DNA of 16,575 bases, from contig DATDRQ010000059.1 of the NCBI GenBank assembly GCA_035291645.1, positions 1-16,575 of the forward strand, in the 5' to 3' direction. The DNA comes from DATDRQ01 sp035291645 (lineage in GTDB: Bacteria > Chloroflexota > Anaerolineae > Anaerolineales > UBA4823). This document shows, one piece after another, positions 1 through 6,808 of this stretch. The translations under genes were made by a program, and so were the position numbers. Numbering within the stretch: the first letter of the stretch is position 1; each line of letters opens with the position of its first letter. The notes beneath the pieces are model-generated. The model had not been told where the DNA came from. It made no database searches and saw only the letters and a list, made by a program, of their open reading frames with translations.

Positions 1-1
1 C

Positions 2-604
2 CCAAATAACTCTGCCAGGGCTCACTGGGGAAATGCACTGGAAGTTCACGTCCAGAGCGCCAAACGATCCGGTCATCCCCATCCCGTCTATTTCTACTGG
101 TATCCTTATAAGGATAAGAAATCCTTCACGATAACGATTGAAGACGGTCCCTGGACCGTCGCCAAACAGGCCCGGGATCCCCAACCTCTCGAACGCGGGT
201 TAATGAAACTCTCCCTGGCTGGAGATTATTCGAACCAGAATCCGGTCAGCTTCAAGGTGCGCATCACCCGGGTGAACGAGTACAAGCGGACCGGACAGCG
301 CCTGCTCAACCAGGAGCTCAAATGGGGTGATGTGGTCAAGATTCCGGTCACGATCGAGCCGGGCGTCACCCGCGCGATATTTGACCTGGTCTGGAACCGT
401 GACTGGCGCTACTATCCCACCAGCGACTTCGATATGCTAATCTTCGACCCTTATGGCATCCTCGTTACTAAGGATGGGGCCACCTCGAGCGCGCCGGAGC
501 GGATCGTGATCGCCGATCCCATACCCGGGGTCTGGACGGTTCTCATCGAAGCGATCGAGGCCTATAAACCTGATAACGTCCGGCTGTTTGTCAGGCGGGA
601 GTAA
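2..604 (+). CDS. C-terminal part of a secreted protein, probably a subtilase (S8)-type peptidase (5' end outside window)
   Basis: The reading frame is open from the first bases of the window to TAA at 602-604, about 200 codons, so the ATG at 203 is internal and the gene begins upstream. The visible part is beta-rich with no cysteines. Near the end it has the pattern FDLVWNRDW...YPTSDFDMLIFDPYG...SAPERIVI...PGVWTVLIEA. In my experience this is the jelly-roll or pre-peptidase-like C-terminal domain that follows the catalytic domain in secreted subtilisin-like proteases: a 'DxDLxxxDPxG' strand pair, then 'P(G)xWTVxV'. No catalytic Asp/His/Ser motif lies in the visible part, so the peptidase assignment is inference. 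Another extracellular beta-sandwich protein is possible. It is followed directly by a strong terminator, so it ends its transcription unit. Confidence 0.6.
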   Translation, partial: PNNSARAHWGNALEVHVQSAKRSGHPHPVYFYWYPYKDKKSFTITIEDGPWTVAKQARDPQPLERGLMKLSLAGDYSNQNPVSFKVRITRVNEYKRTGQRLLNQELKWGDVVKIPVTIEPGVTRAIFDLVWNRDWRYYPTSDFDMLIFDPYGILVTKDGATSSAPERIVIADPIPGVWTVLIEAIEAYKPDNVRLFVRRE

Positions 605-664
605 CTGCCGGGCAGGGATTTCTCACTTTACTTGCAGGTTTAAATCATCTTGATCCTCGGGGAG

Positions 665-707
665 GTGGGTTCATTCTGCGTCTGCTACGGAGAATGAACC
701 CACTTTT
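665..707 (+). terminator. Rho-independent terminator after the secreted protein gene
   Basis: A perfect 13-bp inverted repeat, GTGGGTTCATTCT (665-677) and AGAATGAACCCAC (691-703), surrounds a 13-nt loop and is followed at once by TTTT (704-707). The stem length and T run fit an intrinsic terminator. It insulates the upstream gene from sbcC. Confidence 0.8.
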
Positions 708-751
708 AATCATCGATAGCCCCTGCGGGAGCGGCGTGGCTGCCTTCCTTT

Positions 752-760
752 TGTTATAAT
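752..760 (+). promoter_or_regulatory. Extended -10 promoter upstream of sbcC
   Basis: TGTTATAAT matches an extended -10 element (TGn + TATAAT, hexamer at 755-760), 57 bp before the sbcC ATG. No good -35 hexamer lies 17 bp upstream, which an extended -10 can compensate for. It falls between the terminator at 665-707 and sbcC, so sbcC probably has its own promoter. Confidence 0.55.
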
Positions 761-816
761 CCCCGCACGGTCTTTGAATACAGGGATGAACCAGGCCGTA
801 AGGACATCCTACTACC

Positions 817-3408
817 ATGATTCCTCTCTTCTTGACGATTTCTGGTTTCCTTTCCTACCGTGACCCGGTAGAACTCGACTGTTCAGGTTTTGAGCTGGCC
901 TGTATCGCCGGCCCTAATGGAGCCGGAAAATCCTCTTTGCTCGATGCGATCACCTGGGTTCTGTTCGGACAGGCCCGCAAGAAGGACGATTCCCTGATCA
1001 ACGCCTATTGTGATACAGCCCAGGTCGCCCTGGTCTTTTCCTATGAGGGCAACCACTACCGTGTGTGGCGTGCCAAGCCGCGCGATAAGACTTCCCTGCT
1101 TGAATTCCACATTCATCAAGACCCGGCCTCCGATCCCCTTGCTTCGCTCAAAGAACCAGGGGCCTGGAAACCCCTCACCGAGCGCTCATTGCGTGATACC
1201 GAAGCGCGCATCCAGCAGACTCTCCGGATGGACTACGAGACTTTCGTGAACGCTTCCTTCTTCTTACAGGGGAAAGCCGATCAGTTCACCCAACAGCGCC
1301 CAGCCGATCGAAAACGGATCCTCAGCAGCATTCTGGGTCTGGATACCTGGGAGGCTTACCGCCAGAAAGCGGGTGACCGGCGGAAAACATTGGACAACCA
1401 GATCAGTTTTATTGATGGTCGCCTGCGAGAGATCGACGCCGAGCTGTCCGAGGAAGACAGGCGCAAGGCAAACCTGGAAAGGTTGCAGGCAGACCTGGAT
1501 CAGTATTCCAGGTCGCTGGCTGTCCTGGAGGCTTCGCTGGAGAGCATGCGCCGCGTGATAGCCACCCTGGATGAGCAGGCCAAGCTGGTCGAGACTCTTT
1601 CTCGCCAGCTGGGGGCAGCCACCCAGCGCCGGGACGAGGTCCTCTCCCGGCTTGCCACCCGCCAGGAGGAACGCCATGGCTTCGCCGACCTGCTGGCGCG
1701 GGAGGCGGAGATCGAGGCCGCCTATCGCAACTGGCAGGAGGCGCGCGCCAGGCTGGAGCGCTGGGAGGAGGTCGCAGCTCGCTTCCGAGAGCATGAGAAG
1801 CGCCGCCAGGTACCGCTGGACGAGATCAATGCTGCCCGGAATACGCTGACCTGGGACTTGCAGCTGCTCCAGAACCGAAAAAAAGAAATCGAGATCGGCC
1901 GGGTCCAGGCTGTGGACCTGCAGGCGCAGATCGCCGCGGCCGCGGTCGAGGCGGCTGCAGCAGAGGCCAAGATCGCCCGCCGGGGTCATATTGAGGAGCA
2001 GCGCCGGATGGCTCAGGATCGCCTTTCCGAGGCAAAAGCCGAGAACCCGCGCCTGAAGTCCGACATGAACGAGCTCAAGGTGCGCATCGACCAGCTCTCC
2101 CAGGTGGAAGGCGCCACCTGTCCTATCTGCGGGAAACCGCTGGCCCAGTCCGAACGCTCCGCTCTGATCGAATCGTTGACCGCCGAGGGGAAGGGGCTGG
2201 GCGATCGCTTCCGCCTCAACAAAGAAGGTATCGAACAGTTCGAGCAGGAAATCCGCGACTTGAACGAGCAGGTGGCGCAACTTCTTCCGGCGGAGACTGA
2301 GCTGCGCAACCAGCGGGAGGCCATCGCCCGCCTGACCACCAGGCTGGAAGGAGTGGAAGAACAGCAGCAGGAATGGGAGGCCAACCTTGCTCCGCGCCTG
2401 GCGGAGCTCGCCGAACGGCTCGATACCGATAATTATGCCCTGGAGGCGCGCGCCCTGCTGGCAGAGGTCGACGCCGACCTGAAGGCGATCGGATATGATG
2501 CCGCTGCTCACGACGCGGACCGGCGCAGCGAGTCGGAGGGCCGGGCGGCGGAAGGTGAGATGCGCCTGTTGGAACAGGCCCGCGCCGCCCTGACCCCCCT
2601 GGACCGGGAGATCGCCGAACTCGAAGTCCAGGCCAGCGGGCTGCAGGCGGAGTTGGTCCGCCAGCAGGAGGAGCACCAGCAGGCGGCAAACGCCCTGTCC
2701 TCCGCCCGGGGACAGGCGCCCGATCTGGAGACCGCTGAGCGGGAACTGCTCGAGACGAAGGAAAAGGAAAATCGTTTGCGGATCGAGGTCGGCCATGCCC
2801 AGCAGTTGGTCCTCGTGCTGGACGATCAGAGGCTCCGGCGCAAGGAGATGGAAACCGAACGCGAGCATGTGGGGGTCCAGGTAGCGCAGCTCAAAAAGCT
2901 GGAGCGCGCCTTTGGTAAGGATGGCGTCCCGGCGCTGCTGATCGAGCAGGCGCTTCCGCAGATCGAACTCAAGGCGAACGAGATCCTGAACCGCCTGACC
3001 GAAGGGACCATGATGGTACGCTTCATAACCCAGGCGGCCTATAAAGATAAACGCCGCGAGGATCTGAAGGAAACGCTCGACATCCAGATCAGCGACGGCG
3101 CCGGAGCGCGTGATTACGAGTTGTTCAGCGGCGGCGAGGCCTTCCGCGTCAACTTTGCCATCCGCCTGGCCCTTTCCGAGGTGTTGGTCCAGCGGGCTGG
3201 CGCTCGCCTGCAGACGCTGGTTATCGATGAAGGCTTTGGCAGCCAGGATGCTTTGGGCCGCCAGCGCCTGATCGAGGCCATTAATTCCGTCCGCCCGGAT
3301 TTCGCTAAAATCCTGGTCATCACCCATATCGACGAGCTAAAGGACGCTTTCCCAACCCGCATCGAAGTCGAAAAGACGCTGCATGGTTCAAGCGTGCATG
3401 TGACCTGA
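817..3408 (+). CDS. sbcC: SbcC/Rad50-like exonuclease subunit, SMC-type ATPase
   Basis: This is the ATPase arm of the SbcCD (Mre11-Rad50-like) nuclease, which opens hairpins and trims blocked DNA ends in the cytoplasm. The protein has 863 residues. A Walker A motif GPNGAGKSS lies at residues 32-40. Long heptad-rich coiled-coil arms run from about 190 to 690. A zinc-hook CPIC is at 435-438 in the middle of them. The ABC signature LFSGGE is at 769-774, Walker B LVIDE at 801-805 followed by GFGSQD, and the H-loop histidine at 837. Every motif is intact, so it should be active. The length is short next to E. coli SbcC (about 1050 residues) but usual for Rad50-like proteins with shorter arms. The start at 817 has TAAGGA about 12 nt upstream and leaves the N-terminal strand before Walker A complete. 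No sbcD nuclease gene is adjacent on either side, which is unusual because the two are commonly co-operonic. Confidence 0.95.
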   Translation: MIPLFLTISGFLSYRDPVELDCSGFELACIAGPNGAGKSSLLDAITWVLFGQARKKDDSLINAYCDTAQVALVFSYEGNHYRVWRAKPRDKTSLLEFHIHQDPASDPLASLKEPGAWKPLTERSLRDTEARIQQTLRMDYETFVNASFFLQGKADQFTQQRPADRKRILSSILGLDTWEAYRQKAGDRRKTLDNQISFIDGRLREIDAELSEEDRRKANLERLQADLDQYSRSLAVLEASLESMRRVIATLDEQAKLVETLSRQLGAATQRRDEVLSRLATRQEERHGFADLLAREAEIEAAYRNWQEARARLERWEEVAARFREHEKRRQVPLDEINAARNTLTWDLQLLQNRKKEIEIGRVQAVDLQAQIAAAAVEAAAAEAKIARRGHIEEQRRMAQDRLSEAKAENPRLKSDMNELKVRIDQLSQVEGATCPICGKPLAQSERSALIESLTAEGKGLGDRFRLNKEGIEQFEQEIRDLNEQVAQLLPAETELRNQREAIARLTTRLEGVEEQQQEWEANLAPRLAELAERLDTDNYALEARALLAEVDADLKAIGYDAAAHDADRRSESEGRAAEGEMRLLEQARAALTPLDREIAELEVQASGLQAELVRQQEEHQQAANALSSARGQAPDLETAERELLETKEKENRLRIEVGHAQQLVLVLDDQRLRRKEMETEREHVGVQVAQLKKLERAFGKDGVPALLIEQALPQIELKANEILNRLTEGTMMVRFITQAAYKDKRREDLKETLDIQISDGAGARDYELFSGGEAFRVNFAIRLALSEVLVQRAGARLQTLVIDEGFGSQDALGRQRLIEAINSVRPDFAKILVITHIDELKDAFPTRIEVEKTLHGSSVHVT

Positions 3409-3416
3409 GCACAAAC

Positions 3417-3448
3417 GGCTGCAGGTGGGACTTCGGATAGGTGCAGCC
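3417..3448 (+). terminator. Hairpin just after sbcC, possible weak terminator
   Basis: GGCTGCA (3417-3423) and TGCAGCC (3442-3448) form a perfect 7-bp stem with an 18-nt loop, 9 nt after the sbcC stop. There is no real T run after it (CTTTAATC further on), so terminator function is uncertain. Confidence 0.3.
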
Positions 3449-3498
3449 TGCGCAACCTTTAATCTACCGGTTTTCCCTGCCATATTCTCCCCGCCGAA

Positions 3499-3514
3499 TG
3501 TGATAAAAGTCACT
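3499..3514 (+). promoter_or_regulatory. CRP/FNR-superfamily operator upstream of nrfHA
   Basis: TGTGA-TAAAAG-TCACT is a near-perfect GTGA-N6-TCAC palindrome, the half-site arrangement bound by CRP, HcpR and related CRP/FNR-family regulators. HcpR/DNR-type members of this family often control nitrite and nitrosative-stress genes. The centre is at 3506.5. A -10-like TAGCAT at 3536-3541 is at exactly the distance (centre to -12 = 29.5 bp) expected of a class II activated promoter. A stronger TATAAT at 3518-3523 would instead place the site over the spacer, a repressing position. Which regulator binds is not visible in this window. Confidence 0.6.
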
Positions 3515-3517
3515 TCC

Positions 3518-3541
3518 TATAATTCCGAAGGATGGTAGCAT
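3518..3541 (+). promoter_or_regulatory. Two alternative -10 elements for nrfHA
   Basis: There is a consensus TATAAT at 3518-3523 and a weaker TAGCAT at 3536-3541. The first gives a leader of about 60 nt. The second is placed for activation by a factor bound at 3499-3514. Neither has an evident -35 hexamer, which suits an activator-dependent promoter. The sequence alone cannot decide between them. Confidence 0.45.
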
Positions 3542-3544
3542 TAA

Positions 3545-3570
3545 TGCCGGATTAATGGCTTGATCCGGCA
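3545..3570 (+). promoter_or_regulatory. Palindrome/hairpin in the nrfHA leader
   Basis: TGCCGGAT (3545-3552) and ATCCGGCA (3563-3570) form a perfect 8-bp inverted repeat with a 10-nt loop, ending 7 nt before the nrfH Shine-Dalgarno (GAAAGGG, 3578-3584). It could be an RNA hairpin in the 5' leader or a second protein-binding palindrome. It overlaps a short direct repeat of ATTAATG (3539-3545 and 3551-3557). Confidence 0.4.
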
Positions 3571-3591
3571 CGTATCCGAAAGGGTTCGCAG

Positions 3592-4068
3592 ATGAAATTT
3601 GCTCTCTTCGCAGGCATCGCTGCGCTGGCAGTCGTAATTGGGATGGGGATGTATGTCACCGATTTCACCGCCTACCTCGGAAATAACCCTACCACCTGCA
3701 ACAACTGCCACGTGATGGACGCCGTCTACGAGGGCTGGTATCACGGCGGGCACAAGCAGTGGGCCGCCTGCGGTGATTGCCACACCCCCCACGCATTCAT
3801 CCCCAAATATCTCGTTAAAGCTCAATCCGGCTTCCGCCACGTCTCTGCCTTTACGCTGGGCCACATCCCGGACGCGATCCGCGCCAGGGAGTCCTCCCGA
3901 GAGGTAGTCCAGGAGAACTGCGAGCGCTGCCATGCTGCAACGATCGCCAGCACCAACGAGGGCCTGATGGATGGGGACCGCTACTGCTTCGAGTGCCACC
4001 GCACAGTCGCTCACGGCGAGCGCGGGATCTCGCTCTTACCTTACCAGCATAAGGAGGAAAACAAATGA
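3592..4068 (+). CDS. nrfH: NrfH: membrane-anchored tetrahaem cytochrome c, quinol dehydrogenase of nitrite reductase
   Basis: NrfH (NapC/NirT family) oxidises menaquinol at the outer face of the cytoplasmic membrane and passes electrons to NrfA. The 158-residue protein starts with one hydrophobic segment (about residues 4-20) that acts as an uncleaved anchor. Four CXXCH haem-attachment motifs follow: C36-H40, C60-H64, C110-H114 and C132-H136. The first reads CNNCHVM, the CXXCHxM form in which the methionine (M42) is the unusual haem-1 ligand of NrfH. The length is typical of the family. The start has GAAAGGG 7 nt upstream. It overlaps nrfA by ATGA, so the two are translationally coupled. Cytochrome c maturation genes are not in the window. 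Confidence 0.95.
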   Translation: MKFALFAGIAALAVVIGMGMYVTDFTAYLGNNPTTCNNCHVMDAVYEGWYHGGHKQWAACGDCHTPHAFIPKYLVKAQSGFRHVSAFTLGHIPDAIRARESSREVVQENCERCHAATIASTNEGLMDGDRYCFECHRTVAHGERGISLLPYQHKEENK

Positions 4069-5363
4069 CCTCTAAATCCATGTGGATCTTGGTCAGCATC
4101 ATCCTCGTTTTGGCGCTCGTCGTGGTCGGGCTGTTGTACTTTGTCAGTTCCCGCCCGGCTGCCAACCGCGGCCTTACCCCGCTGGTCGAGATCACGCCGA
4201 TGGAACCAGATTCGGCCAAGTGGGGCGTAAACTACCCCAACCAGTACTCCACGCTGCAAAAGACGCTGAACAATACCGAACGCACGGCTTTTGGCGGCTC
4301 CAATCCAATCTCCAAACTGGAGGAGGACCCGCGCCTGCTGACCTTGTTTGCCGGTTACGGCTTCAGCATAGATTACAACGAGGAGCGCGGCCACCTCAAC
4401 AGCCTGGAAGACGTGCGCGCCACCGAGCGGGTCAACGAGAAGACGCCCGGAACCTGCTATTCTTGCAAGTCCGCCGACAACCCCCGTTTATGGGACGAAA
4501 TGGGCATGGTCGATTTCGACAGGCTGCCTTTCAGCGCGCTGGGCGAACAGATCGACCACCCCATCGGCTGCGCCAACTGCCACGAGGCCAACACCATGCG
4601 CCTGATCGTGACCAATCCCGCCCTGGAAGAAGCGCTGGCTGCCCAGGGCAAGGACTGGCGCACGTTCACCCGCCAGGAGATGCGCACGGTGGTCTGCGCC
4701 AACTGCCACGTCGAGTATTACTTCAAGGGGGACGGGAAGTACCTGACCTTTCCCTGGGCAGACGGCACGCAGATCGAAAATATCGCCGCCTACTACGCCG
4801 AGCTGGGTTTCAAGGATTGGGATCACCCTCAGTCTGGCGCGCCGATGATCAAGATGCAGCATCCCGAGTACGAGTTGTTCACCGCCGACAGCACCCACTA
4901 CAACGCCGGGGTCGCCTGCGCCGACTGCCACATGCCCTACACCCGGGATGGCGCCGCCAAGTTCTCCACCCATGACGTGCGCAGCCCGCTGCTCAACGCC
5001 GAGACCGCCTGCGGCGCCTGCCACACGGATGTCGAGTACGTCACCAACCGGGTATCGATCATCCAGAACCAGGTCCACGATACCCTGCTCGCCACCGAGG
5101 ATGCCCTGGTCGCGGCGATCACCGCCATCGAAGCGGCCTCCGCCGTGCAGGGTGTGGACGCGACCCTGCTCGAGGAGGCCCGCCAGCTGCACCGCCAGGC
5201 GCAGCTGCGCTGGGACTTCATCGCCGCAGAGAACAGCATGGGCTTCCACAATCCGGAAGAAGCCCTGCGCATCCTGGCTGCCGCCACCGACCTGGCCCGC
5301 CAGGGGCAGATCAAGGCCGTCCTGGCTGCCGGCGCGCCGGGGGACCAGCAGACCGGGAACTGA
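4065..5363 (+). CDS. nrfA: NrfA: pentahaem cytochrome c nitrite reductase (ammonia-forming)
   Basis: This enzyme carries out six-electron reduction of nitrite to ammonium outside the membrane, in complex with NrfH. The protein has 432 residues. It has the diagnostic active-site haem motif CYSCK (131-135), with lysine in place of histidine as ligand, plus four CXXCH sites: 169-173, 211-215, 285-289 and 316-320. Other catalytic features are in place. CANCHVEYYF holds E217 and Y218 (calcium ligand and catalytic Tyr). KMQH at 263-266 supplies calcium ligands K263 and Q265 and catalytic H266. R122 in the DVRxTxR motif is the likely active-site Arg. The N-terminus has a transmembrane segment (about 7-27) without a clear AxA cleavage site, so it may be membrane-anchored rather than free. 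A strong AAGGAGG (4051-4057) precedes the start, and a terminator follows at 5430-5453. Confidence 0.96.
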   Translation: MTSKSMWILVSIILVLALVVVGLLYFVSSRPAANRGLTPLVEITPMEPDSAKWGVNYPNQYSTLQKTLNNTERTAFGGSNPISKLEEDPRLLTLFAGYGFSIDYNEERGHLNSLEDVRATERVNEKTPGTCYSCKSADNPRLWDEMGMVDFDRLPFSALGEQIDHPIGCANCHEANTMRLIVTNPALEEALAAQGKDWRTFTRQEMRTVVCANCHVEYYFKGDGKYLTFPWADGTQIENIAAYYAELGFKDWDHPQSGAPMIKMQHPEYELFTADSTHYNAGVACADCHMPYTRDGAAKFSTHDVRSPLLNAETACGACHTDVEYVTNRVSIIQNQVHDTLLATEDALVAAITAIEAASAVQGVDATLLEEARQLHRQAQLRWDFIAAENSMGFHNPEEALRILAAATDLARQGQIKAVLAAGAPGDQQTGN

Positions 5364-5429
5364 GCTGCGCTCAAATTACAACTGTACCGGCTGGGGCCAG
5401 CATGCCTCCCGGCAGGATTCTCTGTACCA

Positions 5430-5453
5430 CTTTCCATTGGGAAGGGGTTTTTT
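5430..5453 (+). terminator. Rho-independent terminator of the nrfHA operon
   Basis: CTTTCC (5430-5435) pairs with GGAAGG (5440-5445; one G-T wobble) around the tetraloop ATTG, followed by GG and a run of six T (5448-5453). It lies 67 bp after the nrfA stop codon. Confidence 0.6.
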
Positions 5454-5507
5454 AGAAGTTACGCATTTGAGGGTGATATTGTATTAGTCAGTGCTGTTTT
5501 CCGACGG

Positions 5508-5615
5508 CGAAGCAATCTCGCTGCGGGCAAAAAGAGAGATTGCGGCAATCAAGAGAGATTGCTTCGCGCCCAGAAAACGGCGGAGAGTATGCCGTTTTTT
5601 GGGGCTCGCAACGAC
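5508..5615. repeat. Interspersed palindromic repeat element (GAAGCAATCTC family), copy 1
   Basis: A perfect 12-bp inverted repeat, CGAAGCAATCTC (5508-5519) and GAGATTGCTTCG (5555-5566), has an extra GAGATTGC half at 5535-5542. The right edge is CTCGCAACGAC (5605-5615), whose exact reverse complement GTCGTTGCGAG opens another copy at 11739. The same core and edges recurring in separate intergenic gaps show a dispersed family. No coding capacity is seen. Confidence 0.7.
5574..5600 (+). terminator. Hairpin with T run inside the repeat element
   Basis: AAAACGGC (5574-5581) and GCCGTTTT (5591-5598) form a perfect 8-bp stem with a 9-nt loop, ending in six T (5595-5600). It looks like a terminator on the plus strand, and with its A run also on the minus strand. 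It may serve as a backup stop before the PPK2 gene. Confidence 0.45.
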
Positions 5616-5823
5616 ATGAGTGCAACATCATCTTGACCAACACAATTTGAGGGTGATATTGGGGGTTTTTGGGCGGGCTGCCAGGTCGAGGTTCCGGGGT
5701 GAGGATTGATCGATCCTTTTCTCTGAATTTGAGTAAAATAGAGCAACTTCGAGCAGATTTGGGGGAGAATTCCACGGTAGAGTCTGGGTATTGTGGGACT
5801 CAGGTCAGGAAGGAGCCCGGAAC

Positions 5824-6666
5824 ATGCTGGAGAAGATAGACCTCACCAAGAAGGTCGCCAAAAAAGAATACAAAAAAGAAATGCCCAGGCTGCAGAACCA
5901 CCTGTACGCCTTGCAGAAAGCTTCCTGGGATGCGAAGGTTCCGGTCATTCTGCTCTTCGAGGGCTGGGACGCGGCCGGCAAAGGGACTTCGATCCAGACG
6001 CTCACCGAGCGTTTAGACCCGCGCGGTTTCAAGCTGCACCCGATCCGCGGCGCCCGGACCTACGAGAAGAAGCGTCCCTGGCTGTGGCGGTTCTGGCTCA
6101 AGATCCCGGGTAGGGGCGAGTGGGCCATCTTCGACCGTTCCTGGTATGGGCGCGTCCTGGTGGAGCGGGTCGAAAACCTGACCCAGGAGGGCGAGTGGCG
6201 GCGAGCTTACCGGGACATCGTCGACTTCGAGCACACCCTCGCCAGCGACGGGTACTTGATCCTCAAGTTCTTCCTGCACATCAGCCGGGAGGAACAGCGC
6301 CGCCGCTTCGGGAACCTTGCCAAGGACCCGCTGAATGCCTGGCGCGTCCTGCCCGAAGATTGGGAACACCACCGCCGCTACGACGATTGGCTGCTGGTCT
6401 ACGAGGAAGCCTTCGAGCGCACCGAGACGGAATGGGCGCCGTGGACCATCGTCGAAGCCACCGACCGGCGCTTCACCCAACTGAAGATTTACAAAACGAT
6501 CATCGCGGCTCTCGAAGAGCGCCTGGCAGCAATGGACGCCCTCCCCGACCGGGCTGCCTGGGAGCTGCCATACGGTGAAGAACCGGGTGCAGAAGTGGTC
6601 CAGCCCCAGGCTGAACAGGCTGCCGGTCTGCTGACCGGAGCCATCCCCGATTCGCAGGAGGGCTGA
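5824..6666 (+). CDS. Polyphosphate kinase 2 family protein (PPK2), first of a tandem pair
   Basis: PPK2 enzymes use cytosolic polyphosphate to phosphorylate nucleotides (ADP to ATP/GTP, or AMP to ADP). The protein has 280 residues from this start. Walker A GWDAAGKGT is at residues 47-55 and Walker B FDRSWYGR at 103-110. The lid region carries basic residues (R155, R159-161), and a conserved APWT sits at 205-208. FDRSWYGRVLVERVE is what I associate with polyphosphate:AMP phosphotransferase-type (class II) domains, but the substrate cannot be fixed by eye. I chose ATG 5824 over an in-frame ATG at 5791 because AAGGAG (5810-5815) lies 8 nt before 5824, and because the second paralogue starts at the same alignment position. 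The C-terminal tail after about residue 250 is extra and looks disordered. It is about 46% identical to the next gene over 190 ungapped residues. Confidence 0.92.
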   Translation: MLEKIDLTKKVAKKEYKKEMPRLQNHLYALQKASWDAKVPVILLFEGWDAAGKGTSIQTLTERLDPRGFKLHPIRGARTYEKKRPWLWRFWLKIPGRGEWAIFDRSWYGRVLVERVENLTQEGEWRRAYRDIVDFEHTLASDGYLILKFFLHISREEQRRRFGNLAKDPLNAWRVLPEDWEHHRRYDDWLLVYEEAFERTETEWAPWTIVEATDRRFTQLKIYKTIIAALEERLAAMDALPDRAAWELPYGEEPGAEVVQPQAEQAAGLLTGAIPDSQEG

Positions 6667-6696
6667 CGGTGAGTTGCCTGCCGCCGGTTCTTTTTC

Positions 6697-6714
6697 ATGC
6701 GACAATCTTCGCAT
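6697..6714. repeat. Small inverted repeat between the two PPK2 genes
   Basis: ATGCGA (6697-6702) and TCGCAT (6709-6714) are a perfect 6-bp inverted repeat with a 6-nt gap, in the 142-bp space between the PPK2 genes. It could be a weak hairpin or a small operator. No clear promoter hexamers were found beside it, so its role is open. Confidence 0.25.
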
Positions 6715-6808
6715 CCGTGCTTGGTCCGGAGTCCGCATTCTCCTACCAACTGCGTAAGTCCTAAAGTTTTTTCAAACAGAGCAGGTTTCTTTCCGGGAGA
6801 TCTATTAG

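Larger units (their letters stand above)
5465..5661 (+). repeat. 17-bp direct repeat pair, 180 bp apart
   Basis: ATTTGAGGGTGATATTG occurs at 5465-5481 and again, identical, at 5645-5661. The copies bracket the palindromic repeat element at 5508-5615. The non-coding gap 5364-5823 therefore holds the terminator at 5430-5453, this repeat pair, the palindromic element and the PPK2 leader, and no credible gene. Short open frames there on the minus strand are read-through of the repeat. Confidence 0.7.

Noticed and set aside
1264..3327. Very long open frame (about 690 codons) antisense to sbcC
   Set aside because: It mirrors the sbcC coding strand in high-GC DNA and its product is low-complexity Leu/Gln/Gly-rich with no motif. 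The plus-strand gene has every family motif, so this is a compositional shadow.
5465..5661. Possible CRISPR or tandem array
   Set aside because: There are only two copies of the 17-mer, 180 bp apart, with no regular spacers and no cas genes in the window.
5488..5775. Minus-strand open frame of 95 codons in the nrfA-PPK2 gap
   Set aside because: It translates through the palindromic repeat element and lacks a ribosome site; typical repeat read-through.
5791..5823. Upstream ATG for the first PPK2 gene
   Set aside because: It adds 11 residues not matched in the paralogue and lacks a ribosome site, while AAGGAG sits 8 nt before ATG 5824.
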